Shown piece after piece: positions 15,702-24,450 of a DNA stretch of 35,071 bases. Below the pieces are notes generated by a model. That model worked only from the letters and a program-made list of their open reading frames with translations, was not told the DNA's origin and made no database searches. The stretch is from CAIMZW01 sp037130455 (GTDB lineage: Bacteria > Actinomycetota > Actinomycetes > Nanopelagicales > Nanopelagicaceae). The stretch lies in contig JBAXSZ010000011.1 of the NCBI GenBank assembly GCA_037130455.1, forward strand, positions 1 to 35,071, written 5' to 3'. How positions within the stretch are numbered: the first letter of the stretch is position 1; the number at the start of each line of letters is the position of its first letter. The position numbers were made by a program, and so were the translations under genes.

Positions 15702-16732
15702 TGAAAAAGGGAAATAATTTGAGCCAAGGTAAGGAATTCGTAGCCCGAGATTTCCTGGTTAGGTACGGATTCATTCTCGTCACCTTGATCTCCTTTGTTT
15801 CATTCTTTGCCACACAAGACACATTTAGACTTTCGACAACTTTCTTCTCCATGCTCAAATACACATCTGTCGTCGCCATCACTGGCCTGGGCATCATGCT
15901 CTCCATGGCTGTTGGTGGATTGGATTTGTCGGTAGGAGCAACTGCGGGAATGGCCGTGACGCTATCGGCTATGACCATGGTGGTCTATAACAAGCCAGCG
16001 ATCGTTGCTGTGGCATTGGTTTTGGTCGCCGGAATTTTGATTGGATGCTTGAACGCATTTTTGATCGTAGTTTTGAAAATTCCAGATCTGCTAGCAACTC
16101 TAGCTTCCATGTTTGCCATCATGGGACTTAAGTTGGTTCCAGTTAATGGTCGCTCTGTTTCTTCGGGAATGATGATGGAAAACGGCAGTACTGCTCCAGG
16201 TAAATTTACAGATGCATTTTTGAAAATCGACTCCGGCCAACTAGGGCCAATTCCTTACGCGGTAATCCTTTGGATGCTGCTCACGATCGCTTGTTGGTTA
16301 TTCTTGACTCGTACAACTTGGGGTCGAGCGATGTATGCGGTTGGCTCTAATCCCGAAGCATCACTCCTAGCTGGAATCAACGTAAAACTCTATCGATCAT
16401 TGGCATATATTCTTTCGGCATTCCTAGCATCTATCAGTGGTTTGATCCTGGCCTCCAGAATTGGTCAAGGCGATATCAGCGCAGGAAATTCACTTCTCTT
16501 GGATTCAGTGGCCGTTGCCTTGGTTGGAACGTCAGTTCTTGCCATGGGAAAGCCAAATGCATGGGGAACTGCTTTAGGAGCATTCCTTATGGGTGTCGTT
16601 ATCACGGGCCTTACCATCGCTGGTTTTCCTTATTACGGCCAGGATGTAGTAAAGGGTGCAGTCTTGCTCTTGGCTTTGGTCTTTTCCTTTACGCTCTCGC
16701 GTAAAAAATCTCGATTCATTTCTGCCGTATAG
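15698..16732 (+). CDS. sugar ABC transporter permease, RbsC type
   Basis: This 344-residue membrane protein of the BPD_transp_2 class has about eight to ten hydrophobic segments. It contains the family blocks MAVGGLDLSVGATAGM, RAMYAVGSNPEASLLAGINV and ALVGTSVLAMGKPNAWGTAL. Translation is coupled to the ATPase (ATGATG overlap), with GGAGG just upstream. It forms the membrane channel of the CUT2 importer with the two preceding gene products. Confidence 0.93.
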   Translation: MMKKGNNLSQGKEFVARDFLVRYGFILVTLISFVSFFATQDTFRLSTTFFSMLKYTSVVAITGLGIMLSMAVGGLDLSVGATAGMAVTLSAMTMVVYNKPAIVAVALVLVAGILIGCLNAFLIVVLKIPDLLATLASMFAIMGLKLVPVNGRSVSSGMMMENGSTAPGKFTDAFLKIDSGQLGPIPYAVILWMLLTIACWLFLTRTTWGRAMYAVGSNPEASLLAGINVKLYRSLAYILSAFLASISGLILASRIGQGDISAGNSLLLDSVAVALVGTSVLAMGKPNAWGTALGAFLMGVVITGLTIAGFPYYGQDVVKGAVLLLALVFSFTLSRKKSRFISAV

Positions 16733-16743
16733 GAGACGGTTAC

Positions 16744-17976
16744 ATGGAATATACATATGAATTTCTCTCCAGCGAGAACATTGCTTCTTACCTAGCTTCT
16801 CGCCCAGAGACCGCGTCAGTTATTGATTCGTCAGCGATTGTAGAAATGCAAGAAGTCGGCGATGGAAACCTTAATCTGGTCTTCATCGTTAAAGATGACA
16901 AAGGTAAAGGCATAGTGCTCAAGCAAGCCTTGCCATATGTTCGTCTGGTTGGACCTTCTTGGCCGATGTCTCCCGATCGGGCGCGAATCGAGTACCAAAC
17001 CACAGTAATTCACTCTGAAGCTGCCCCGCATTTAGTTCCGGAAATTTACTTCTACGATACCGATCGCTACATCATTGCAATGGAAGATCTTTCCGACCAT
17101 AAGGTATGGCGCACCGCGCTAATAAATGGTGAAATCAATTATGGCGCAGCCGAGTCGGTTGGCGAATACATTGCCAAAGTCACCTTCGCTACTTCCATTT
17201 TTGGTGCGGGAGCCGCTGCTCACAAAGCAGGAATTGCCCGCGCTATAAATCCAGAGATCTGCCTCATCACTGAGGACCTGGTTTTCACTGAGCCTTATTT
17301 CCCGGGGGATAGAAATTCCTATTTGCTGAGTAACGAACCAGATGCGTTGGCAATTATCAATGACCAACAGATGGTCCTGGAAATGGGGGAGCTCAAGTTT
17401 GCATTTATGACTGCTTCAGAAGCGCTCATTCACGGAGATTTGCACACTGGATCGGTAATGGTGAAATCCACCGAAACAGGAGCGGAAGTTTCCACTCGGG
17501 CCTTTGATTCTGAATTCTCTTTCTATGGGCCAATTGCCTTCGATATTGGCGCGGTTTTTGCCAATTTCTATATCGCTCTGGCTCGTTCTATCGCCTTGGG
17601 TCGAACTAGCCATATCGCATTCTTGGAAACGCTACCCACGGCCATGTGGGACTCTTTCGAAACTCATTTTCGCCGGCTCTGGCCAACCCGAGTAGATGCC
17701 CGAGTCTTCAACGATGAACTTCTGGATGTATTGATGGCAAAGTGGAAGGAAGAGGCCTTCGGATTTGCGGCGGCAAAGATGGCCCGACGAATCGTGGGTC
17801 TGGCCAAAACCAGCGATATCGAAACGTTGGAACCAGCGCTACGAGAAGGCGCAGCTCGTGGAGTGCTCCAGGCCGCCCAAATGCTGGTTCGTGCCCGCCA
17901 TAATCACGAATCGGTGACCAACATGACGGCACAAGTGAAGGCAATTATGGAATCAGTTCGCACGGGAGGTAAGTGA
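16744..17976 (+). CDS. mtnK: 5-methylthioribose kinase-like enzyme
   Basis: This 410-residue protein matches the MtnK family of the aminoglycoside-phosphotransferase-like kinase fold. It has VGDGNLNLVFIV (38-49, nucleotide loop), QALPYVRLVG, MEDLSDHKVWR, the catalytic loop IHGDLHTGSV (229-238) and FDSEFSFYGPIAFD (254-267), where other members usually have DPEF; the Pro-to-Ser change is notable. The family phosphorylates the anomeric hydroxyl of 5-methylthioribose, or of 5-deoxyribose in related systems. TAGGAGA precedes the ATG. Placement right after a ribose-type importer and in the same operon as an MtnA-like isomerase supports import, then 1-phosphorylation, then isomerisation. The true substrate may differ from methylthioribose. 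Confidence 0.85.
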   Translation: MEYTYEFLSSENIASYLASRPETASVIDSSAIVEMQEVGDGNLNLVFIVKDDKGKGIVLKQALPYVRLVGPSWPMSPDRARIEYQTTVIHSEAAPHLVPEIYFYDTDRYIIAMEDLSDHKVWRTALINGEINYGAAESVGEYIAKVTFATSIFGAGAAAHKAGIARAINPEICLITEDLVFTEPYFPGDRNSYLLSNEPDALAIINDQQMVLEMGELKFAFMTASEALIHGDLHTGSVMVKSTETGAEVSTRAFDSEFSFYGPIAFDIGAVFANFYIALARSIALGRTSHIAFLETLPTAMWDSFETHFRRLWPTRVDARVFNDELLDVLMAKWKEEAFGFAAAKMARRIVGLAKTSDIETLEPALREGAARGVLQAAQMLVRARHNHESVTNMTAQVKAIMESVRTGGK

Positions 17977-17978
17977 AG

Positions 17979-18347
17979 ATGAGTGAAGCACGAGATTTTG
18001 CCGAATCTTACTGGCGAGCAGAATGTGCCAGAGATACTGATCTGGTCCTCTCTCACTATCACGCAGATGCAACCTTCTGCCCACCGGGTCAAACCCTTGT
18101 GGGACACGAGCAAATTCGCACCTTTTACGATGCATCGGGTGCAGATTTTCCAGGTTTGAAAGTAACCATCGACAGTGATTTCACCGTCGGAGATCGTTCG
18201 GCGATGGAATGGACCGCTCTATTAACAAATGTCCATGGAGAAGAGTTCATCATCAAAGGGGTGAACATTATTAAATTGCGTGATGGAAAATTCGAATGGG
18301 TGCATGCCTATTTTGATCCAACAGTTTTACAATCGAAAGGTAATTAA
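17979..18347 (+). CDS. SnoaL/NTF2-like small protein
   Basis: This 122-residue protein starts at ATG 17979. GGGAGGT lies 8 bases upstream, whereas the earlier in-frame GTG at 17973 is too close to that site. The pattern of an N-terminal helical stretch (FAESYWRAECARDTDLVLSH), HADATFCPPG, a GHEQIRTFY block and a beta-rich end (VNIIKLRDGKFEWVHAYFDP) is that of the cone-shaped SnoaL/NTF2 fold. Some members are isomerases, hydrolases or cyclases, and many are of unknown function. Being inside a tightly coupled catabolic operon, it may act on an unstable sugar intermediate such as an anomer or lactone. That is a guess from context. Confidence 0.75.
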   Translation: MSEARDFAESYWRAECARDTDLVLSHYHADATFCPPGQTLVGHEQIRTFYDASGADFPGLKVTIDSDFTVGDRSAMEWTALLTNVHGEEFIIKGVNIIKLRDGKFEWVHAYFDPTVLQSKGN

Positions 18348-18353
18348 TCTCTA

Positions 18354-19268
18354 ATGAGTGAAAATGGTTTAGAAGTTGTAAGAGAGATTGAAAAAGTTGC
18401 ACATGGAATTCGTCGCCGAGTTCTGCAACATACAATTTCTAACAATGGCGGTTACATGAGCCAGGCTTGTTCGGCAGCCGAATTGCTCAGTTCACTCTAC
18501 GTCGGAATTTTAAAGTTTTCTGCTGTGGGTCAACCTATAGATCCTCCTTCTTTTATCGGGGTCCCAGCGGTTGGACCTCACACATATCAAACCGGCGCAC
18601 AATTTCACGGTGAGAAGCGCGCCGATCTCGATCGCTTGATATCAAGTCCTGCTCATTACGCATTAGTCATTTACGCAGCCCTGATCGAAACTGGTCGGCT
18701 TCGAGAAGATGGGCTGGAGCATTTCAATCGTGACGGTTCCACTGTGGAAATGATCGGTGCGGAACATTCGCCTGGTTTTGAAACCACCACCGGATCCTTG
18801 GCGCAGGCGTTATCTCAAGCTTCTGGAATTGCGCTAGCTCGAAAAATCCGCGGCGAAAGTGGCCGTACTTGGGTATTTATGAGCGATGGCGAATTTCAAG
18901 AGGGTCAAACCTACGAAGCACTCCAAGCGGCGCGTTTCCACGGTCTTTCCAATTTGCGCGTAATAGTGGATGTAAATAGGGCTCAGTGTGATGGCCCTAT
19001 GGATACGGTCATGAATATTGAACCATTACCGGATCGAATTAAGGCCTTCGGTTGGGAAGTAAGCGTCATTGATGGTCACGATATCGCAGGCATTCTTGCC
19101 GCCAGCGAAAAGAAGACAGATGTGCCTCATATGATCCTTTGCTACACCGATCCAGTTCGCGGTCTGCCAATCCTTGCCAATCGGGCACCAGTTCTTCACT
19201 ACCTACGTTTCACTAGCGCCGATGAGCGCGCACAATACGAGATGGCTTATCAGGAGATGACTAAATGA
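18354..19268 (+). CDS. transketolase-like enzyme, N-terminal (TPP-binding) subunit
   Basis: This 304-residue protein corresponds to the first domain of transketolase. The thiamine-diphosphate/metal motif is visible as SDGEFQEG (Asp178) with the partner asparagine in VDVNRAQ (Asn208). It also has EHSPGFETTTGSLAQALSQA (about 137-156). Its stop overlaps the start of the C-terminal subunit gene, so the two form one enzyme. Dedicated two-subunit transketolases occur in sugar pathways such as D-apiose catabolism, where AptA/AptB act on apulose-4-phosphate. The replacement of the usual GDGE by SDGE and the lineage's need for a separate housekeeping transketolase point to a pathway-specific role here. 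Confidence 0.87.
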   Translation: MSENGLEVVREIEKVAHGIRRRVLQHTISNNGGYMSQACSAAELLSSLYVGILKFSAVGQPIDPPSFIGVPAVGPHTYQTGAQFHGEKRADLDRLISSPAHYALVIYAALIETGRLREDGLEHFNRDGSTVEMIGAEHSPGFETTTGSLAQALSQASGIALARKIRGESGRTWVFMSDGEFQEGQTYEALQAARFHGLSNLRVIVDVNRAQCDGPMDTVMNIEPLPDRIKAFGWEVSVIDGHDIAGILAASEKKTDVPHMILCYTDPVRGLPILANRAPVLHYLRFTSADERAQYEMAYQEMTK

Positions 19269-20278
19269 GTTACGAAATTGTTGCCCGTCCCCATCAGCAA
19301 AATTTCATTGACTGGGCAAAAGACAAGCCAGAAGTATTAGTACTTTCGGCTGACCTAACTAACTCATGCGAAGTTGGAAAATGGCGGGATACCTACCCGG
19401 ATCGATTCTTTTCCATGGGAATGGCTGAACAAAATATGATGGGAATGGCGGCAGGTCTAGCTCGCGAAGGATTTGAGCCATGGTTGCATACCTTCTCGGT
19501 TTTTCTTTATCGCCGCCCGCTAGATCAACTGCAAATGTCGATTGCATATCCCGCGCTGAAGGTGCGCTTAGTGGGATTTCTTCCAGGAATTATGACTCCG
19601 GGCGGAGTGACTCATCAAGCCATTGAAGATATCGCCATATTGCGAGCAATCCCGAACATGACTATTTTCGAAGTAGGAGATGCCACCGAAGCACAAAGCG
19701 TTCTGGATGTGGCTCACGATGTTCAAGGCCCAGTTTATATTCGAATGTTGCGCGGAGAAGTAAGTCGAATTTTTCCAGTCACGGAACCATTTGTTTTCAA
19801 TCGTGCTCGGGTCCTTTCAACTGGAACTGATATCACCTTGATTACTTCTGGAATCGCTACCGAAGAGGCGCTACGTGCGGTCCCATTGCTTCAAGCCCGT
19901 GGAGTTTCGGTAACTCATCTTCATGTTTCAACATTGAAACCATTTACCGATCCTGCCGTCGTGGCTGCGTTGAAGAGTGCACAAGCAGGCGTCATCACAA
20001 TGGAAAATCATTCGATCATTGGTGGATTAGGCAGTGCTGTGGCCGAAGTTATGGCCGAAAATGGAATTTCAGCACCATTGCAACGGATTGGTCTCAAAGA
20101 TACTTATGCGCATGGAGCTTCGCAGAAATTCTTAATGGCCGAATACGAACTTGATGCCGCCGCTCTAGTGAAGCGCGTCGAAGTCGCCGTTGGCCGAAAG
20201 TTAGATATTGACGAAAGCGAACTTCAAGAACAGCGATCTATAAATGTGCACAGCAGCGCGAAAGTAGAAGCGCTATGA
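19265..20278 (+). CDS. transketolase-like enzyme, C-terminal (pyrimidine-binding) subunit
   Basis: This 337-residue protein matches the pyrimidine-binding and C-terminal domains of transketolase. It starts VLSADLTNSCEVGKW, carries the catalytic glutamate in GMAEQNMMG (Glu55) and has the active-site block GFLPGIMTPGGVTHQAIED. The C-terminal domain has ITLITSGIATEEALRAV and ITMENHSIIGGLGSAVAEV. It is coupled by a 4-base overlap to the N-subunit gene before it and to the RuBisCO-like gene after it. Stoichiometric expression with the RuBisCO-like protein suggests consecutive or linked reactions. Confidence 0.87.
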   Translation: MSYEIVARPHQQNFIDWAKDKPEVLVLSADLTNSCEVGKWRDTYPDRFFSMGMAEQNMMGMAAGLAREGFEPWLHTFSVFLYRRPLDQLQMSIAYPALKVRLVGFLPGIMTPGGVTHQAIEDIAILRAIPNMTIFEVGDATEAQSVLDVAHDVQGPVYIRMLRGEVSRIFPVTEPFVFNRARVLSTGTDITLITSGIATEEALRAVPLLQARGVSVTHLHVSTLKPFTDPAVVAALKSAQAGVITMENHSIIGGLGSAVAEVMAENGISAPLQRIGLKDTYAHGASQKFLMAEYELDAAALVKRVEVAVGRKLDIDESELQEQRSINVHSSAKVEAL

Positions 20279-21375
20279 CAGATCGTTTCGAAATCTCCTA
20301 TCTCTATCACGGAACAGATCCGGCGGTTATTGCCGATGTAATTCGGGTAGAACAAACAATTGAATTTCCTGCTGATCTGGCACCATCGTGGATTCAAGAT
20401 GTGGTTGTCGGCAAAGTCGAAGAAATCTCACCTGCTGGCGAAAACATTCACCGCATTACGATTTCTTACAACCCGGATGTGACGGGTGGGGAACTCACGC
20501 AACTTCTGAATGTCTTGTGGGGGAATGCCTCACTTTTTCCGGGGCTGAAAGTTGTAGGTGTCAAGATTCCTGAAGTGATTACCTCACGTTTCAAAGGCCC
20601 CAGATTTGGGATCGAAGGGCTTCGTGATTTCTACGATGCACCAGAGCGGCCACTCCTCACCACAGCCTTAAAACCTATGGGTTCCAGCCCAGAAGTTTTG
20701 GCTGCAATGGCGCGGACTCTAGCTAGTAATGGTTTTGACATGATCAAGGACGATCACAGCCTGGCTAATCAACCATGGGCCATGTGGGTAGAGCGTGTGA
20801 CCGCGGTCGCCCGCGCAGTCACCGAAGCCAACGAAGAAACTGGTGGGCGATGCCTCTATGCACCAAGTTTGAACTTGCCGTTCGACCGAATTCGCGATGC
20901 CGCCTTCGAAGCGAAAGCGTTGGGTGCGGGAGCACTCCTACTCTTGCCAGGGATATCTGGTCTTGATTCGCTGCGAAGCCTTGCCGAGGATGATGATTTA
21001 GCGTTACCCATTCAGGCACATCCGGCACTCATGGGTTCCTTCGTGACCTCGCCAACCCAAGGTGTATCTCATGGGATCCTCTTTGGAACTTTAATGCGTT
21101 TAGCCGGTGCAGATATCACGATCTTCCCCAACACTGGTGGTCGCTTCTCTTTCACCCCAGGTCAATGCTTAGAGATTCAAGAAGGGGCACAGTCGCCCTT
21201 GGGCCACTTGAAGCAGGCGTGGATTGCTCCCGCTGGCGGCATGACGATCGAGCGCATTCCTGAAATGATTTCGATGTATGGAAAGGACATGGCCCTGCTT
21301 GTTGGTGGGGCGCTATCCAGAGGTGATCTAGCCGAAAATGCGGCACGGATGTCTGCCTTAGTACGAGGAAGCTGA
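20275..21375 (+). CDS. RuBisCO-like protein (form IV)
   Basis: This 366-residue protein, shorter than true large subunits (~470), follows the RuBisCO fold: LKVVGVKIPEVITSRFKGPR, FGIEGLRDFYDAPERPLLTT, ALKP (Lys133, equivalent to catalytic Lys175), FDMIKDDHSLANQPW (Lys158 at the carbamylated-lysine position, Asp160, then His161 where RuBisCO has Glu204), IQAHPAL (His249 near the His294 position), FPNTGGRFSF in place of loop 6 with its lysine, and PAGGM at the 379-381 region. Loss of the loop 6 lysine argues against CO2 fixation. Known RuBisCO-like proteins act as enolases, isomerases or decarboxylases in methylthioribose or apionate metabolism. Last gene of the operon; the start overlaps the transketolase stop. 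Substrate unknown. Confidence 0.88.
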   Translation: MTDRFEISYLYHGTDPAVIADVIRVEQTIEFPADLAPSWIQDVVVGKVEEISPAGENIHRITISYNPDVTGGELTQLLNVLWGNASLFPGLKVVGVKIPEVITSRFKGPRFGIEGLRDFYDAPERPLLTTALKPMGSSPEVLAAMARTLASNGFDMIKDDHSLANQPWAMWVERVTAVARAVTEANEETGGRCLYAPSLNLPFDRIRDAAFEAKALGAGALLLLPGISGLDSLRSLAEDDDLALPIQAHPALMGSFVTSPTQGVSHGILFGTLMRLAGADITIFPNTGGRFSFTPGQCLEIQEGAQSPLGHLKQAWIAPAGGMTIERIPEMISMYGKDMALLVGGALSRGDLAENAARMSALVRGS

Positions 21376-21611
21376 AACAAATTATCGGAACTCATTGCCC
21401 ATAGCGGAATTAGCCAGCATATGTGCCACCGATGAAATTCTCCGTTCTGGCTTGGATAGCGCTCCCGTCCAATTTGTTGAATCCGAGGAATCGGCGGTGG
21501 TCTCTTTTACGGTCACGTACTTGGTTTTAAAGGTTTGGAGCGAAGAGTCGTAGTTCTGGCAGTGAACGGCTGGAAGTTGCCGGACCAAAAGAAGACCGCC
21601 TAACTTAAGTC
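21376..21611. other. intergenic stretch with no recognisable gene
   Basis: The 236 bases between the convergent RuBisCO-like and dehydrogenase genes show no clear terminator hairpin. On the minus strand a frame from a TTG at 21588 to 21382 encodes 68 residues without recognisable motifs. It could be the tail of a decayed gene. I do not call it a gene. Confidence 0.3.
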
Positions 21612-22643
21612 TTACATTCTGGGGTCAACATGAATTTTGGGGCCACCCGAAAAGTTGGCTGGACGTATTCCAGATAAAAAGTTGTTCACCTCCGAAAGTG
21701 CCACTGTGGCACCAACAATTGAAGTTGGGTCAACCTTCCCCGATGCAAAGATTTCAATAATCGGTTTAAGACCCGGTGACGCGCTAAGAATGCCAATGGC
21801 AGTGATATTTTTTAAAACTAACTTTCTAGTGTCGATAAGACTTGGGGAACTGGATAACCCGATATAGATTATTTTTCCACCGGGCTGTACCAGATCTAGC
21901 GCAACTGCTGGGATATCAGCGGAGAAGGTCGCATCGATTGCCGCTGCGAATTCAATTTCCGGAAGTTTGGCAATTTCATAGACATTTTCAAAACCCAAAC
22001 TTTTTGCAAATTCATTATCAGCATTGGCGTTGCCAACAAGGTAAACATCTAATCCCTGGGATTTGGCGATTTGTCCCGCCAGTATGCCTATGCTTCCTGT
22101 GCCAAAAATCAAGAGTCGCTCGCCAGGTTTTAGTTCGGAGGAATGGACTGCGCGCCAAGCATTTCCTCCAGGTTCGACCAATGCTCCAGTTGTTGCATCC
22201 ATGGATTCAGGCAGTTCATGCAATGCCTCAATGGGAACGACTAACTTTTCTGCAAGTGCACCGGGCTGGCCTTTTCGAATGCCAATCTCGAATCGGGATT
22301 TACAAAGGTATTGCAACCCTTTCCGGCAGAGAGAGCAATCACCGCAGCCGAGCATCGTGTCCCCCGTGACTTGCTTACCTAACCAAGGTTCAAATTCTTT
22401 AGATCCAACTTCAATGACCCGGCCACACCATTCGTGGCCAATACTCAATGGATAGGTTGCTTCGCCGGAATGGAGATAAGCCATCTCGCCATTAAAGAAC
22501 TCAACATCGGTGCCGCAGATACCTACTCGTTCGATGAGCACAACAGCTTCATGAGGTTGTGGGGTTGGGTCGGGCAGGTCTTCCACGACGGACTGCCGTG
22601 GACCGGTGATCAAAAAGGCTTTCATCACCCACGAGTCTTTCAT
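21612..22643 (-). CDS. zinc-dependent alcohol/polyol dehydrogenase (MDR family)
   Basis: I start this at ATG 22643 because AGGAAGG lies 9 bases upstream; longer (22691) and shorter (22625) starts are possible. The 344-residue protein has catalytic-zinc residues in GICGTDVEFF (Cys43), GHEWCG (His70, Glu71) and ALVEPGGNAWRAV. The four structural-zinc cysteines are at 100, 103, 106 and 114, and the NAD-binding GTGSIG follows. It resembles glucose, sorbitol and threonine dehydrogenases. It is divergent from an IlvD/Edd-type dehydratase with only 59 bases between them, and a lactonase lies beyond. It is therefore probably the first enzyme of an oxidative sugar route (sugar to lactone). Sugar identity is not readable. 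Confidence 0.85.
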   Translation of the reverse strand: MKDSWVMKAFLITGPRQSVVEDLPDPTPQPHEAVVLIERVGICGTDVEFFNGEMAYLHSGEATYPLSIGHEWCGRVIEVGSKEFEPWLGKQVTGDTMLGCGDCSLCRKGLQYLCKSRFEIGIRKGQPGALAEKLVVPIEALHELPESMDATTGALVEPGGNAWRAVHSSELKPGERLLIFGTGSIGILAGQIAKSQGLDVYLVGNANADNEFAKSLGFENVYEIAKLPEIEFAAAIDATFSADIPAVALDLVQPGGKIIYIGLSSSPSLIDTRKLVLKNITAIGILSASPGLKPIIEIFASGKVDPTSIVGATVALSEVNNFLSGIRPANFSGGPKIHVDPRM

Positions 22644-22702
22644 ATGATTGGCCCTTCCTGTAGGGTCAAGAACTGGTTTCCAAGACATCAAAGAGGATCG
22701 AA

Positions 22703-24430
22703 TTGGCTGACGAAATATTTGCCCGGCGAAGTGAAAATTGGTTCGCCCAAAAAGGCAAGCATGGTTTTATTTACCGCGAACGGATGCGAAACCAAGGTTT
22801 TGCTCCCGACGTTTTCATCGATAAGCCCGTCATTGGAATCGCCACCACGTGGTCTGAGTTGAATCCATGTAATGCACACTTGGATCGAGTCGCCGAAGCG
22901 GTAAAGCGCGGAGTCTGGGAGGCTGGTGGTTTCCCGTTGGAATTCCCAACCATGTCTTTGGGCGAACCGCTGATGCGGCCAACCACGATGCTTTTCCGGA
23001 ACTTGCTGGCGATGGAAACCGAGGAGTTAATTCGCGCTAACCCGTTAGATGGCGTTATCTTGCTTGCTGGTTGCGATAAAACTCCACCTGGAATGTTGAT
23101 GGGCGCGGCCAGCGTTGATTTACCCACGCTAATGATTACCGGCGGGCCAATGTTAAATGGTCGATATCAAGGTCAAACCCTGGGATCTGGCACTGCAGTG
23201 TGGAAGTACGACGCGCAGCTTCGGGCTGGAAAGATTACTCAAGAAGAGTTTTTCTCCATCGAAAGTTGTGCGGCAAGGTCCAATGGAAGTTGCATGACCA
23301 TGGGAACGGCCTCAACGATGGCTTGTGTAACCGAAGCGCTGGGTGTTCAACTTCCTGGAAGTGCGGCGATTCCCGCTGTCGATTCTCGTAGATATTCCAC
23401 TTCACATCTGGCCGGACGTCGGATTGTGCAGATGGTGCATGAAGATCAGCGCCTATCCAAGGTCCTTACTCGTGAAGCTTTTGAAAATGCGATCAAGGTC
23501 AATGCCGCAATTGGTGGATCCACGAATGCTGTGGTGCATCTCCTGGCCATCGCAGGACGTGTGGGAATCCCGTTGAGTCTTGATGATTTCGATTCCTTGG
23601 TGCGGGATGTTCCAGTTTTGGTGAACCTCATGCCATCTGGAAAATATCTAATGGAAGAATTCTTTGAAGCAGGTGGCTTGCCCGTCGTCATGAAGCATAT
23701 TGAAAGTCTGTTGCATACTGAAATTATTACCGTATCTGGAAAATCTGTTGCCGAAAATATAAACGGAGCTAAATCTTGGAACGAAGATGTGATTACTCCC
23801 TTTGATAATCCATTTCAAGAAGCGGGTAGAGGGATCGCTGTACTAAAGGGAACGCTGGCTCCAGATGGCGCCGTGATGAAACTCTCTGCTGCGACTCCAT
23901 CGCTAATGGTTCATACCGGTCCGGCGCTGGTCTTCGAAAAATTGGAAGATTACATAGCAGTTGCAGATTCTCCGGATTTGGATGTAACCGCGGCTACCAT
24001 TTTGGTCCTGAAACATGCGGGTCCAAAGGGTTATCCAGGTTTTCCTGAAGTTGGAAATATGCCCATGCCGAAGAAACTATTGGACCAAGGTATTGAAGAC
24101 ATGGTTCGAATTTCCGACGCACGCATGAGCGGAACTGCATACGGAACCGTTGTCTTGCACGTTTCACCCGAAGCTGCTTTAGGTGGCCCGCTTGCTCTTG
24201 TACAAACGGGGGACATGATCGAGTTGGATATCCCTGCACGTAAATTAAATCTCCTTGTTTCAGAAGAAGTTCTTGCCGAACGTCGACGTCTCTGGAAAGC
24301 ACCTGCCCCTCACGCAACAAGAGGCTGGGTAAAACTTTATGAAGAGCACGTAATGCAGGCGCATACTGGCGCGGATTTAGATTTTCTCGTTGGCGGAAGT
24401 GGTTCCTATATTCCGCGCAACTCTCACTAA
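22703..24430 (+). CDS. IlvD/Edd-family sugar-acid dehydratase
   Basis: This 575-residue protein starts at TTG, with AGAGGA 5 bases upstream. It carries the three cysteines that hold the iron-sulfur cluster in this family: NPCNAH (Cys56), AGCDKTPPG (Cys124, with Lys126) and NGSCMTMGTAST (Cys197). The C-terminal part has ISDARMSGTAYGTVVLHVSPE. The family includes dihydroxyacid, phosphogluconate, arabinonate, xylonate and galactonate dehydratases. The neighbouring sugar dehydrogenase and lactonase, and no leucine/valine genes nearby, favour a pentonate or hexonate dehydratase that makes a 2-keto-3-deoxy sugar acid. An aldolase or downstream dehydrogenase for that product is not adjacent. Confidence 0.88.
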   Translation: MADEIFARRSENWFAQKGKHGFIYRERMRNQGFAPDVFIDKPVIGIATTWSELNPCNAHLDRVAEAVKRGVWEAGGFPLEFPTMSLGEPLMRPTTMLFRNLLAMETEELIRANPLDGVILLAGCDKTPPGMLMGAASVDLPTLMITGGPMLNGRYQGQTLGSGTAVWKYDAQLRAGKITQEEFFSIESCAARSNGSCMTMGTASTMACVTEALGVQLPGSAAIPAVDSRRYSTSHLAGRRIVQMVHEDQRLSKVLTREAFENAIKVNAAIGGSTNAVVHLLAIAGRVGIPLSLDDFDSLVRDVPVLVNLMPSGKYLMEEFFEAGGLPVVMKHIESLLHTEIITVSGKSVAENINGAKSWNEDVITPFDNPFQEAGRGIAVLKGTLAPDGAVMKLSAATPSLMVHTGPALVFEKLEDYIAVADSPDLDVTAATILVLKHAGPKGYPGFPEVGNMPMPKKLLDQGIEDMVRISDARMSGTAYGTVVLHVSPEAALGGPLALVQTGDMIELDIPARKLNLLVSEEVLAERRRLWKAPAPHATRGWVKLYEEHVMQAHTGADLDFLVGGSGSYIPRNSH

Positions 24431-24450
24431 ACGGATATAAAAATAAAACT

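Noticed and set aside
20275..21375. Reading the RuBisCO-like gene as evidence for carbon fixation
   Set aside because: The protein lacks the loop 6 lysine and the metal-ligand glutamate, no phosphoribulokinase is present, and the operon context is sugar catabolism.
21382..21588. Minus-strand 68-residue frame from a TTG in the gap after the RuBisCO-like gene
   Set aside because: No motif, no ribosome binding site seen and unusual start; described only as intergenic sequence.
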